Positions 39,901-54,200 of a stretch of DNA of 64,000 bases are shown in pieces. The DNA lies in contig JAVTVX010000011.1 of assembly GCA_033439265.1 (NCBI GenBank), positions 12,979,090 to 13,043,089 on the forward strand, read 5' to 3'. Source of the stretch: Dillenia suffruticosa (lineage: Eukaryota > Streptophyta > Magnoliopsida > Dilleniales > Dilleniaceae). Under the pieces are notes generated by a model. That model saw only the letters and a program-made list of their open reading frames with translations. It was not told the DNA's origin and did not search any database. Each line of letters opens with the position of its first letter. Position 1 is the first letter of the stretch. The position numbers and the translations under genes were made by a program.

Positions 39901-42900
39901 GATCGGTGTGGATGGGGTATGCTCATTGCAGCTTCCTGATTTTTGTTTATTTATTTTTTCATTTGATGATTATCATATCTAAGCATGAGGCTGCTTTTAT
40001 TCTTGTGTGCTAGTCCATGAGATTTAGCTTGTCATTAGGAATACTATGTTGAACTTATTGACAGTGTTTATATCTTATCAGACTTATGGATTCTTCCTTA
40101 GCTAAGAAGCTTCTATTCACATTTTTCGTCTTATGAATCAACTAAGCCTGTCCTCACCACAAAAGAGAAAAAGAACTTTTATCAGACCTTTGCTTACCCC
40201 TCTCCCGTTTTTTTAAGTTAAACTACTGTATGAATTTCCTGCACAACCTTTCTACCTTTGAGCAACAAATTTTCTTTCCTTTTATGCACTATAATTTTTG
40301 AGGGTAACTTTGTTCCCCCTATTGAAATAGTTGTTAAGCATGATATGGAGTTTCTTGAGGTTACATGTTTCTGCTTTTCTTTTCCTCCTTACTGGAAGCA
40401 TTTTATGACTCATCTAAGTCTCCTTCCATTAAAGAGAATTTAAAACAGAGAAAATAGTTCATTGATGTGTATTTGTAGAGTAATTGCTGGTGTCAAACCG
40501 ATTCATCAGTCTGCCTCCTGGCATATAATCCACTGAAACTACTACCATCCGAGCAATACATCAGATAGATGCAAATCAGTGGGGTGGAAACATCCATTAA
40601 TCCACTTGTTTTCATGAATAATGTATTTTAAGGCATGTACCTTGAATACATTCTTTATTCAAACAACGTGACAGAGGTGGCTTTTGGGAGAAAACTCTTT
40701 TCAATTTGGTGTATGATGTCATCCCTACTTATTCAATTTTTACTTCGGAATATTTTCAACCACCTTGTTTATATAATTCCATGCACGAGACTACAACAAG
40801 CCCATTGATTTGTCAATTGCTTGCGAGTTCCTCCCAATAATGCTTGGAAAGTATGTACTCCACACACACTACTATTTCCCTTTGTGAGAACAGATTACTG
40901 GCCAGAGATTGAAACTCATTTTGTTGACAACAGGCGACACGAAGCAGCATCCATGCTGGATCATAATGCTAGAGGTACTTTCTATCTATCTCTATACTTA
41001 TGCTTTATTTTAATGACTGCTAATTCTTTCTGTGACTATATAATTATTGATCCTGAAGTTGCAGACCGATTCTGTTGACTACTGTATCTTGTCATGATCC
41101 TTGATAATTTTCTAAGTGTAGATCAAAACATGCTGTTCAGACTAGTATTGATAAGACATTCTATATGTGTACAAGTAACTTTCTGCATCAGTTTTTGCTA
41201 ATTCTAAGAACCGTGTTGTATTGCATTTTTGCTTTGACACGCTCAAATAATATCTCTTAGTGAGCGTAATGAAAATTTTCAACTTATATGGCTCATTTGA
41301 CCTGTTTATGACACTTCTGTGAATAAACTTCTTTTACATGTTTGTTTTGTGTGCTTAAATGTCCTTCTATATTTTTCCATTTTTTTCCCTTTCCTTTAGG
41401 GGAGGCAATGTTTATGTAGGAAAGGTGGTTAGCTGTACATGAGTATAAGCCTTTCTTTGTCATACTGACTGAATGAGTATTGCTAAACACTTCTTCCTCA
41501 AATGGAGTAAAGACATTCTATTGGCTATTCTTCTATTCTTTTCTACTATATGTGCACAATATTTGTATGCATGCCATGATGCTCTTGATGTAAGTCAGTC
41601 AGAATTTTAACGTTACAGAAGTTCATGCCATTATTATGTGCCTGGTCTGCACATTCCACTATCGACATCATTTTGCCAATATGGCTTCTGTATCATTTAT
41701 TTTGCCACGTGTGAACAGTAATTGCGACTTACACTTTTTATATTAGGTTCTTGATAACCTTCCACATGATCTGATCTACTCAAAAAGTCAAGTATCTTCC
41801 TGGATGGAAGTTTGGGTTGAGAAGAAGTCTGATAGGTAGCAAGCTGTCTGAATCCCTCCTCTCCACTGTTTTGGATTCTTGCAGCATTATGTACAAATTT
41901 CTTCACTCTGTGACAATGCATCATGCAGGATTGTCTCTCTCTCTCTTTCTCATGCATGTCTGTGTGCATTTGCATGCTTAAGCACATCACTCCATGGCCA
42001 CATAGGACAACCAAATTAATAGCCATTTAGCGGTTACCAATCATATGCTCTTGTAAGACCGTTCTCTTAATTCCAAGGAGAATCGATATAAATATATGTT
42101 TTCCATGAGGAAAGCATGATTTTATGGATCTTAGATCACCATTAGAATGCTCTTTAAGGAAAGTTCTTTCAGTTAGAATTAGTTATATCTAACAGGAGGG
42201 AAGAAGGAAATGGAGGCAAAAAAAAATCTCCTGTCTAAATTTGTGAACCACATCAAAGAAGGTTACTGTTATCTGCACACAATCTGCATAACATAAAGGG
42301 GCATGACATCCTTTTATGTGATAATTCCAGCAAGTTCTGTGCAAACTACTGTAGGCTGGCTGGTCTTGAAAATTTTGAAAATTAACACCAATTATTAAGC
42401 AAATACAATTCTTGACTACTATGCCCTCTTCTTGCCTACTACATTTGTTCACTCAGTCAATATAGTGGAGGTTGTGACAACAGTTCATATTTCTGATAAA
42501 ACTCTTCACACTCTGTAGATACTTTTCCCACTTCACTGTCATGCCAGTATGTATTCACCTCTGGCATATAAATTAATAGCAGGAGACTGTCCTTTCCATG
42601 ACTTGTTAATCATTGCAACCTAAAGATTTTTGTTTCTCCCATAACTTTTTCTTCCTGATGTCCTGGAGCAATCATCTCAATTTTGGAGACATACACTTGA
42701 ATTTTCTGCTCCACTGATCCTGGCTTGCTTCATGATGTAGTACTGCTCTATCCGAGTTATACAAGCCTTTACAAGATCCAATAATTTTGCGTTGCATGGA
42801 AATCATGGAGTTGGACAAGAATCATCCCAGTCATGGGAGCAGCAAACTGTCAATAGCAAAGAACATATGGTCTAAAGTTTTCCCAAAGCCCCAAAGATGT

Positions 42901-45782
42901 TGGCTACCAACTGGTTGCTTGGTTAGAAGGAAACTTATATTTAACCTTATCAAATTTTCTTTGAATATAATTTGATAAGTGAGTTACCCCATCCTTGAAA
43001 TGCAGAAACTGCTGGAGGTTTTACATGATGTTGTACCAAAGATGTCCTTGATTGCTTCAGACTTCAGTTTCTTGCCTGATGTGAGAATACCTGGTGAAAG
43101 AGCTCCACTAGTCTCAACAAAGGTATCTAGTTCTCTAGGTTTGCTCATATATGCCTTTGTGCAAACTCTGGCTTCATCGTGAATTATTTATCCTTTTAGA
43201 GCGACAAAATAAAATTTGTGGGAAAGAGTGATCAGAAACTCCGGTATTATGGTCCTACTGGACAGGATAAAAATGGTAAAAGTAAATAGATAAATAAACT
43301 TCTACCTTTAGTGGGCATCTCTGTACAGTTGAATAATTATAAATATCTATCTATCATTTCAAGTCATCCTTATCCATTTTATGAAAGAATTCTAGAACAG
43401 AAACTGTAAAAGTATATTAACCAAATACCAATGTCTATGGCATTCACCTTCATGCGCGAAGGGTTCTTTCACAGCATGAAAATTCAGGAAGCAGGAGAAT
43501 GTTTGAATAGCTGAAGCTGAAGCATACACATGTATAACATTAGTGATGCAACAGAACCCTGCAAATATCATATTGACATATTTGTGTACGGTGACTGAGA
43601 GATGGTGCAGGGCCCTGTATGTGCCCATTAGCATTTAGTTATCTCTTCCTGGCAATTATTTGTTTCTACATTTAAAAAATTTTGAAGCTAGTTTTTAAAC
43701 CCAATGTAGCATGACAGAATCCGGTGTTTTTAAAACTTGCAATCTTTGATTGAGGATAGATTTCCCTACATATACAACAAGAAACTAGATCATTGGCTGG
43801 TCTGGGATGGTATAACATAAGTTTGGTTCCTATAGTATAGACTTTCCTCCCAAAGCTGCACGAGTATTTTGCCCATTTATCAATTTCATTGAGGCAAAGG
43901 TTTATATTTTTTCTTCTTGAAGCCATGTCAATCGTAACGTTAGAATTGGGCTATTGTGGTTAACTTTATTCACCATTTGCTTTGCAGAGGGGTGGCCACA
44001 GTACTGATCTTGACAGTTACTTACATGCCACGGTATGCTACATGTAGATTTTTGTTTACATATATAGTTTTATCTTTGTTTGGATAGGATAGTAGATTAC
44101 ATTGTGGCTTTCAATGTTTCAATAGTCTAGTATAAATGTAACCGTTTGACAATGTCTTGTCATTAGTATAGTGGACTTCATAATTGCTATGACCACTTAT
44201 ATCCTTTTTGTATGAAAAAAACTGATTATTGACAGAGAGAAGTGATACAAGAGAGACAATAAAAAAGCCTCTTAGAGAAAGAAATGGTAAAATATATTAA
44301 ATAAAGAATGCTACACTGGAAAAGAAGAGCTCTATGGACTATTTTTGTATATCTTACAAACTATAACCTCTGGAAACCCCCTGTACTAGACCATAAGTTT
44401 AAGGGTGAGTTAAAAACAATCTTCTCCCATAAGATAGAGCTACAGATAGATTGGTTTATGAAAATCCTTAAATCCATTTCCATCCAAATGCACCAAAAGA
44501 TAATATGGCATATTTTAGTGTATCTACTGTTGCTACAAAATCTCTGACCCTCCACCAGCAGAATGTCTAGATGTATAATGTGGCACTCTTGTCTGATAGT
44601 GCAGCTAATAAACCTCATTCCTGCAATCTACGGTGTTTTCTCTGATTTAGACAATTAGGCACACATGAGGACACATGTCATTGTCGTGTTGGCAATATGT
44701 TTGTGTCCAACACATGTCGGCTTCCCCAGGTAGATGGTGTGTCCATGCTTCAAAGGCTAAAATCAATCAAATGCTTTCACTAAAACCATTAGTAGGCTTT
44801 GTTTGTTTCCTCAAATATATAGCTACACCATGGCTGAGGAAATATACTAATTTTGATGCTATCATTTTTTTTAAATGGGTGCAGAAATTTGCACGAGTGA
44901 TATTTGATATTGTTTGAAATTTCCAAATCTCCACTCTGAAACCTTTCTGCAGAACTGTTATCTCCCCGTTTGCACATTAGTTTATTTCAAGGGACCTTTT
45001 CTAGAAACTTTCCTGATATTAGCATAATGGAGTTTTGGAGGACTTATATTTTTTCAACCCCCACCAAACATAACATTTGAGAAAACAGATGGTGGGATTA
45101 CGACATTGTATGGAATTTATAATTGGTTGTATTTTGCAGTCTTCATTTTTCTGATCAAAGAGACAATCTGTTATTTTGTTTTCCATCTGACTTAATTCTC
45201 AAGTGAATGTTAAGTTCTTCTAAAGCTCTGCCTTCATAAACTTGTGATGTTGGCTTGATCATACAAGCACCAAACCTCTATGACTTTCTTTTATCATTTT
45301 GTACCATAGGGTGATGCTGATATATTTTTTCCCACGGACTTTTGGCTTTTGGAGCGCATGGACCACTTTTGTTCTGGGTGGAGACCTCAGAGCGACAAAT
45401 CCTTGAAGCAAGTGAAGAAGCGGCGCACAATAACAGTAAGTCCACAATCTGGTTTCGTGATATTTTCACACCTAGAGATGAAATATAGCTCACATTTCAT
45501 TTTGAATAAAAAATTTAAAAGTGTTTGGACTGTATGAAGTTGCAGTGATATAGTTGGAACCTTCGGGGATATGATATGCTCTCTTGAGACTTACAGCTGA
45601 CAAAAGCATATTCCATCCCCTGTTATCTGACTCTGATCTCTATGCAGCTTGACACTTCTTCATTCATGGAAGAGTTTGGTCTACCCACAAAGACGAGAAC
45701 AAGAGATGGATACAACCCGCTTCTTGATGACTTCAAGAATACAAAATTTTACTTGAGTGTTCCAACACATAATACCAAATAG
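31666..45782 (+). CDS. Mitochondrial SAM-dependent methyltransferase, DUF185/NDUFAF7 (MidA) family
   Basis: Thirteen exons: 31666-31857, 31973-32084, 33398-33480, 34325-34390, 37907-38007, 39798-39916, 40934-40974, 41747-41835, 42741-42921, 43006-43122, 43988-44032, 45310-45435 and 45648-45782. All introns are GT/AG and the frame closes at 468 residues. The N-terminal 64 residues are Arg/Ser-rich with few acids, as in a mitochondrial targeting peptide. Family landmarks follow: [26 protein letters not shown], the SAM-binding motif EIGGGSGT (154-161), [43 protein letters not shown] and [15 protein letters not shown]. The closest recalled relative is Arabidopsis At3g28700. Human NDUFAF7 methylates an arginine of complex I subunit NDUFS2 during assembly. 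The same role here is inferred. Intron 4 (3.5 kb) carries LINE and hAT debris. Exon 1 depends on the first ATG, and its extent is the least certain part. Confidence 0.88.
33895..33925. repeat. (CT)n microsatellite in methyltransferase intron 3
   Basis: About fourteen CT dinucleotides lie between exons 3 and 4 of the methyltransferase gene. A shorter (CT)n tract lies in intron 1 at about 31871-31894. Confidence 0.9.
34880..35170 (-). mobile_element. Fragment of the same hAT family as the element at 51.3-54.7 kb
   Basis: This stretch in methyltransferase intron 4 follows the terminal region of the hAT element at about 51285-51535. It shows gaaacggaaatgga, aaaacgacact, ggagaaatgtataaatat, ttttatataaatatta, ggaaataatagaataatca and attttataataaaaat in that order. 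A cagtgttg motif at 34795 may mark the end. No transposase sequence accompanies it, so it is a truncated or non-autonomous copy. Orientation is given relative to the transposase of the larger copy. Confidence 0.6.
35597..36815 (-). pseudogene. 5'-truncated LINE reverse transcriptase, antisense in methyltransferase intron 4
   Basis: On the minus strand the frame at 36812-36640 reads [17 protein letters not shown], then a CGGLSDSF block and IGLH, which are conserved reverse-transcriptase segments of plant LINEs. Downstream on that strand come pieces corresponding to [13 protein letters not shown], the catalytic FADD region with one Asp changed to His ([11 protein letters not shown]), and GFKLSR. 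Stops and frameshifts are frequent. The 3' end carries the typical gaccgacccc motif (35641-35650 in reverse) and then an ATT/AAC-rich tail to about 35597. An A-rich expansion lies at 35680-35780. The insertion is antisense to the host gene and intronic. Confidence 0.75.
38643..39345. repeat. GCGCC-rich dispersed repeat in methyltransferase intron 5
   Basis: The left part (38643-38760) contains gaaggcgctatcctagcgcc and aaaagcgcttgct. The right part (39250-39345) contains cactaggcaagtgc, ggtacctagcacc and tgcatagcgcc. Both are far richer in GC than the intron around them and resemble the ends of a plant MITE-like repeat. The middle is AT-rich and includes a tandem cattttattttt repeat (38855-38925). 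I could not define precise ends. Confidence 0.35.
38855..38925. repeat. 12-bp tandem repeat (cattttattttt)n
   Basis: About five head-to-tail copies of the 12-base unit lie in methyltransferase intron 5. They are noncoding. Confidence 0.9.
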
Positions 45783-46449
45783 ACTGCTGGATACAACTCT
45801 TGCTCCATGCGGCTACTTCATTTTGTGGGGAATTATAAGATGAGCTCAAGTGGCATGGCTCCTACCTTCAATGAGGAGGTGATTTATAGGTCAACCTAGA
45901 GATAAATGAATATTAATGCAGGTGCTTCAAGGAGCTCGAATTTTTGATACATTCTTTGGGAGTATGTTCTAGGCTTAAAGAAATTGCGGGGTTCTTTCAG
46001 TATGTTGTATGAATATGCTCTCAAATTGGGTTGAGCTCAAGCCATTGAGCAAACCCTTTCAAACTTTAGCTCCTGCACAGAAGACATCGGAGTTCTAAAG
46101 AGTCGGACTCGGGATCTTGATGAATAATAAGCCGTTGGGATTAATAGGGGTAGATTTTTTCCTGGGGTGTCACTTGAAACTTGTTTATACATTTTTTTGA
46201 AAATCAGAATGGGCGAACATTTCCCGGCATTCCCTACATTTCTCCCATCTCGTATTGCTTTGCAAACGTGACTCGTTAATCTCCTTGATATCATTTTTGT
46301 TATTTTGTTTTCTGGTTTAAAAAAGCCACAATCTGACTAAACATGGATCATGAATATCAGAGGATGATAATAGAAAATGTGGTCGTTGCTTTAGAGAAAT
46401 TACATTGGAAAATAGTCCAACTATAGTTACGTTGTGTACCTATTTTTTT
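45783..46449. other. 3' flank of the methyltransferase gene
   Basis: This contains the presumed 3' untranslated region. Short open frames on both strands have no family features. No other gene or element is recognised. Confidence 0.4.
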
Positions 46450-46590
46450 TTTAGTACTATGTCTTAAACACCGTCCGATATTCAAGGTTTTACTCCGATT
46501 AATCAAGACCGACTATTACAGTGACTCCTTTTAAAGGGTGGATCTTCCAACGGAAAATGCTTCGTACACATAAACGCTCCATATGTTGTG
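46450..46590 (+). repeat. Dispersed repeat family A, copy 3
   Basis: It contains accgtccgatattc, then ttactccgattaatc, then gtggatcttccaacgg and a gcttcgtacacataaacgc block. This is the same order as the copy at 740-900. No ends or coding capacity are visible. Confidence 0.5.
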
Positions 46591-46668
46591 TACCTATGTG
46601 CACCAAGTTTTTTTGGCAACCCCAAAAGCTTAAAACTGACAGGTTTGGTGAAGAAAATAGTTCAGATT

Positions 46669-47414
46669 AGGTCTGTTATAATATTCGGATAATGTCATGG
46701 GTACCTATAATATTATCCGATCAAAGCTTGAGCTCGAGCTCGAGCTCGGTCAACTCGAGCTCGGGTAGAGCTTGAGTTCAGCCAGTCCTGCCTCAAGCTC
46801 AGCGAGAGCCCATATTCAATCAAGCTCGAAGCTCGTTGAGCCATCCGAATGCAATTTTTCCTTTCATTTACCCTAACTCTACCCTCACCCATTCTCATTT
46901 CCCAGTCGCAGAAGGTCTTCTTCTTCCTCACTATGGCGATCGGTCTCGGTCTCCTCTCACCATCACGATCAAAGGTCTTTTCCCAACTTAGCAGGGATCG
47001 ATGGAAGGTCTTTTGCCGGTCGAGTTTGAGATCTCTTTCTCCTCTCACCATCACGATTGATCGAAGGAGCTAAGCCCGTGATCTCCTTCTCCTCTCACCA
47101 TCGTGATCGATCAAAAGTCTGATCTCCTCTCTCTCTCTCTCTCTTTAGGGTTTTACCTGCTCTCCACATCAAGCTCTCGGGCGATCTATTTCAGTTTTGG
47201 GCTTAGGTTAGGGTGTTATCTCGAGCCGAGACTCGGGCCCAATCTTGTCCCACAAGACCCACGATACTCAAACTCGAACTCCTTGATAACACTTTAAGTC
47301 AAACTCGAGCTCTAGAATTACAGACTCGAGGAGCTCAAGCTCACCTGTCGAAGACTCGAGCTGAGCTCGGATATTGTGATACCTGAGCTTAACTCGGGTG
47401 TCATAACAGGGTTG
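46669..47414. mobile_element. 746-bp terminal-inverted-repeat element with 9-bp target duplication (Mutator-like)
   Basis: The 9-mer GTTCAGATT occurs immediately outside both ends (46660-46668 and 47415-47423). The inner ends are imperfect inverted repeats of about 60-70 bases. The left has ctgttataatattcgg, and the reverse complement of the right has ctgttatgacacccga. Both then run into gagctcgag-rich DNA. A 9-base duplication with long inverted ends is the mark of non-autonomous Mutator-like elements. The core (about 46850-47160) is CT-rich and holds three related copies of ctcctctcaccatcacgat. One strand has an ATG (46934) with a 46-codon frame, probably captured or random. No transposase is present. 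Confidence 0.65.
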
Positions 47415-47808
47415 GTTCAGATTTCACCAGTTGACTGTCTTCACAGTCCCTAATTAAATAGCATGATAAGAAGACACTCTACAATAGTCTTGGCTTAACC
47501 AGACGTCTCAAACCTAAATTAAAAAGCTTGTCAGCTGCTGATACAGTCACCTTTCAGGGGTGTGCCCCGCAACTGCAAATAACTCATGCCAAAAGTATAA
47601 GGTAAATAACTCAATGATAGGTCACATGAGCAAAACTTTTCATAATGTGCTTACAGAAATGTAGTGCAAACTTCACTACTAGAAACATGTAAACCACTGT
47701 CAAAGTCATAGTCAACAAATTTGACAAATGGAAATTAAACACTATCAACTGGAACAACAAATTTCTTCATCAAAATTTCAAATTTTCAACAATCAACCTT
47801 CTACAGTT

Positions 47809-49950
<2,142 letters not shown>

Positions 49951-50073
49951 TTTCTCTCTCCTCTTTCCCTCTCTCCCCCCCCTCTCCCTCTCACTCTAAG
50001 AAGTAGATGCAGCAGGAGCAACAGAAGAGGCTAGGGTTTTTGGAGATCGAGATTGAAGGTTACTATTTATACG
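49951..50073 (-). promoter_or_regulatory. RPL13A leader, telo-box and TATA box
   Basis: On the minus strand a TATA-like gtataaatagta lies at about 50061-50072. About 30 bases downstream is aaaaaccctag (about 50030-50040), the telo-box found upstream of many plant ribosomal-protein genes. The leader from there to the ATG at 49950 is pyrimidine/GA-rich. The spacing fits transcription starting near 50035. This is inferred from motifs only. Confidence 0.55.
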
Positions 50074-50437
50074 GAAGCTCTAATTGGGTGTGGAGCAGTA
50101 CACCGTGCTTTAGTGAATGCGGCTTCTTGATCCGACCCGATCCCCCCCGCACCCAAAAGAAAAAAAGATGAAATCCCAAAATACGAAAAAAATGAGTTCA
50201 AATTGGCTTTGCGCTACAGCAGATAAAAATAAAAATTAAATTTTAATTTAATTAGAGTAAATTAAATTTGATACTCCAAATTTGAATGTTAGACAATAAA
50301 CTAAAAACTATGAGTATAAGATGAGAGTTGCGGAGATAAAAATATTAAGTTAGGATGTGTAGACACAAAAAAATAAATGAGTATATTAAAAATAAGGTTG
50401 GAGTTGCGTTTATAGAGAAAAATTAGGAAAACACAAT
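50074..50437. other. Spacer between RPL13A promoter and copia element
   Basis: It becomes AT-rich from about 50220. Nothing further is recognised. The spacer ends at the copia target duplication. Confidence 0.4.
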
Positions 50438-50442
50438 TAAGA

Positions 50443-50969
50443 TATTATAAATTTTTTAAAATTCAAATTCTATAAATTAATGTATTTAAAATTGAGTTAA
50501 TCGGAAATATAAAATTGAAAAATGATTAAATGTGATAAAAAATGGAATAAATTTAAATTGGGTTCTATTTGGTCTAATTTTGGTAACTCATTCAAATCTC
50601 TATACAATTAATCTTATTTTTTCATTTTGAATGTTTAATTGTCTTCTCATAACATTCAACAATAATTTAAAATGACAATTATAGAGTTTTAATAGATTTT
50701 TTTATAGTTGAGAGCTTATATAAACCATCTCCTAATGTGTTGGGTTCTTAAATTCAAATTTCATGACTTCACATCATTTATTGAGTAAAATTGAGAAATT
50801 AGAATACTTGTGCATATTCTAAGGATCATTTTGGTGGTTTTGCGATCGTTGGAAGTGAAAGAGAAAAATATATCTGGTGGTAATGCAAAATTCCCTCTTT
50901 TGCTTCCGTATTATTTTGGTTCAATTTTTGTACTAGAAAAATATATTAGATTTGTCATGCATTCTAATA
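50443..50969 (+). repeat. Copia 5' LTR
   Basis: This 527-base block aligns collinearly with 60198-60628. Shared landmarks include attcaaattctataaatt, a tttaaaattgagttaat block, cattttgaatgtttaattg, gacaattata, a tataaacc segment, gaagtgaaagagaaaa and gtcatgcattctaa. It begins TATTA and ends AATA, a decayed form of the usual TG...CA. It is about 96 bases longer than its partner, because of two segments missing from the 3' copy (around 50780-50815 and 50880-50945). Confidence 0.85.
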
Positions 50970-50971
50970 TT

Positions 50972-50983
50972 TAGTATCGGAGT
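50972..50983 (+). other. Copia primer-binding-site remnant
   Basis: Two bases after the LTR comes tagtatcggagt, which differs at three positions from the tRNA-iMet-complementary site of plant copia elements (TGGTATCAGAGC). The following catggt also fits the usual context. A second similar string, tggtattagagtc, begins at 50986. Confidence 0.6.
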
Positions 50984-51275
50984 CATGGTATTAGAGTCAA
51001 TTTTGTCTTTACTTACATGTTTTTTGGCGAATTTTTAAATTTTCCCTCTAAGATTTTTTTCAAATTGGTTCAAAATAATCATTTTTTAAAAAATGGTGAC
51101 CTAAAAAAGTTTCACACAATCCAATGTTTTAATTTAAAATGGAGCATTTTTAATTTGTTTGATGACCTTTAGGTGAGAGAATAGAACAGGTCTGATCGGG
51201 ACCCTTGGTAGTCATTCCGGGTGAAGAAGACCTGAAATATTTGTGAGTAATGGTCTGTGCAATTAGCTGCCATCT

Positions 51276-54200
51276 ATGTTGTGTGGAAACGGAAATAGAA
51301 ACGATATAGAGAAACGACATTTTCTAAAATTATAAGAAACGGGGAAATGTGTATATATAATAAAAATATAAAATTTTTTATATAAATATTATTATTTTAT
51401 AGAAATAATAAAATAATTATATTTTATAATAAAAATAAAAATATCAAATATACAATCATTAATTATAGGATAAATAAAATAAAAATAAAAATCTAAAATT
51501 AAATTAATAAATAATTTATTAAACAAAACATATTTAATACTTAAAAGATAAATTAAAAAATAAATGTAATTTACTAAACCAATTCAATGTTATCACTTTT
51601 ATTCTCCCTACTCGTATTTGCATCTTTATCAAAAAATAAACTTTCCAATTTTGGTTCATCCAATATTAGATTAGCAATTTCATGAATGCCAACATTTTTT
51701 ATACTTCCAAATTGATCTCCTCCAATATCTCTATCATGATATTGAGATATTCCTCTTGACAAAAGACAGAAATTGTTATGAACAAATACTAAGTCTTTTG
51801 CACGCTTTGGATTTAATTTGTTTTTTCTAAACGCCAATCCTTGAAGCAAGTGCCTTTGAACTATAACATGCCCAATAATTTTTTAGATCCATATTATATC
51901 TACTTGCAAATGAATCTGAATTTCCAAATGATCTATTTTTTAGGAAAAATTTAGCGAACTTATTTTAAACGTTAACATGTTCATCTACATTTAGAAAAAG
52001 TTTTCTAAAACACTTGTTTCTTTCAATTGAGACTTTTCTGTCCATATGAGGAGGTATTCCATTTTCTCTTTCTTGAAGTCACTTATCATCATAAAATCTT
52101 CAAAAGAAAAGAAATCATTAATATATTAGAGAAAACCATTCACTATAATGAAATTAAAAAAAAATTAATTAATGAATTGGAAAAACATAAATTTAACTAA
52201 ATAATAACTTTGGATTCAATGAATGAGCGAAATAATGAAAAAGAGTTTTATTCTTTACCCAACGAACAATGAGAATCTGACGAATCACATGATAGAAAAA
52301 AAAGAACTCTTGTGCCGACTTTTGCTTATATTTATAAATAACCGTCTTTATTTTTTCATACATAGAATCTCACATATCATAAACTAAATTAAAGCATGGT
52401 TTATCTATATCACAAGTTCTAATCATATCACAAATGAGTGTAGTGAATGTAATGATATAATCAACTTTCTCCTACTAATTTTCATCTGTTACAAGTTCAC
52501 GAATAAATTTTGTTTTTCCTTGATCATCATCTCGATATTGTACCCATTGGTCACTCATTGTCATCGCTTCAAGTACACGTCTTATAAGTTTTAATTTTTT
52601 AAGTATCAAAACAATTGAAGCAAAATGAGTGTTTGTGACTGAAAGCAATTTCAAATACTAAACTGGTTGAAAATAGTCAATCTCATGAAATGATTTATCA
52701 TAAAATTTTTTATTTGTAAAAGATCTCCATACACAATAGTGATCTAATGACATTCATTGTATGTTTCCTAATTATTTTCTGAGTTTTTAGCCATGCATAT
52801 ATTCTTTAATGTTAGATTCAGCTATGAACAATACAAAGAGTTCAAAAGATATGTGAAAATATATTTTCAATGATTTCTCTGACACCTTTGCAATTAGCAA
52901 CATTATTGCAATTATTTGAATTACTTTTTCATTACCAAATTCTTCAATTACATTTTTCATTAATTCAGCAATTAAATAGTTATCATTTACTTCACTTGAA
53001 CAATCCATAGCTTTGAAAGACAATAGTCTATTTTTAGAAATAGCCATGAAATTAATTAATGGTCTTCTTTGGGGATTGCTCAATCCATCACTAACAATGC
53101 TAACCCCTTTCTCCAAGCACGTGTTTTTAATTGGCTCTAATAATCTTTCTAGATTGTCTTCTGTTGTTGAAGAAGTGTAGTTCTCAATTTATTATAACCT
53201 CAAAGCAAATATCCACTTGATGGCTGATTCAACAAATGTAAAAACACTTACATAAGATGGATTTTTAGTAAAATTAAATGATAAACCACATAATAGAACA
53301 TTCTAACAATCTCAGTATTTAATTTTGTTCGGTTTTGTATATCAAAAGGTTTATCAATAGACAAATCATCAACTCTTATCTTTTTTGATGACTCTAAAAA
53401 TCTTTGATGAGTTAAATGTAATGAAGAATTCGAATCGCTAAATGTATAAGGTAAATGCACTCGTTTAGATTGTGAGAGTGAAATTTTTTTACAACTTCAT
53501 CTTCAAACATTTTTATATCTGAAATATTTTCAAATATCATATTTTTGCAAATACTAACACCTTTTTGTAAACACTAATACCTTTTCCACTAATTTTTGGA
53601 AGATGAACCTTTACTCTCATGTATATTTCTTGTTTTTCTAATTTGCAAAAATTACAAAACCTCCGTCTATTACCTCCGCTATCTCCTTTTTTTTTTCAAT
53701 TTTAGTCACATATTTCTATAAAGGCCTATTCTCTTCATTTCCCAATGTTGAAGATGGCACACTACTACTGTTGGAATTAGAATTAAAATTTGAAGATGCC
53801 TTGTAATATATTATAACATGATAGAAAAAATCAAAAATAAGATATCAAGATTTAAAAATTTAAATTGTTAGAAAAATATAGATAAAAATTATGCGTAATA
53901 AATCTAATAAAAAGAAATTAAACAACTAAATAAATAAAAATCAAATTTAAATAAAAATCCAAAAATATAATTCTCAATTCTAATTATAAAATTAAAATTA
54001 AAATATAAAAAATCATAAAATAATGAAATAATATTATAAATAATAAAAATATATCCCAAAATAATAATCAAGTTAATATTAATCAAACACATAAAATGCA
54101 AAAAAAAAAAAGAAGGCAAGGAAATATAAATGCAAATTTGTCTCAAATGAAATTGATTTTGAAATACAATGTAAATGTAATTGGGATGTGAATCTTCCGA

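Noticed and set aside
45349..45537. 62-codon plus-strand frame
   Set aside because: It is methyltransferase exon 12 read through its splice donor.
46037..46294. 85-codon minus-strand frame downstream of the methyltransferase
   Set aside because: It is antisense to the probable 3' untranslated region, with no family features.
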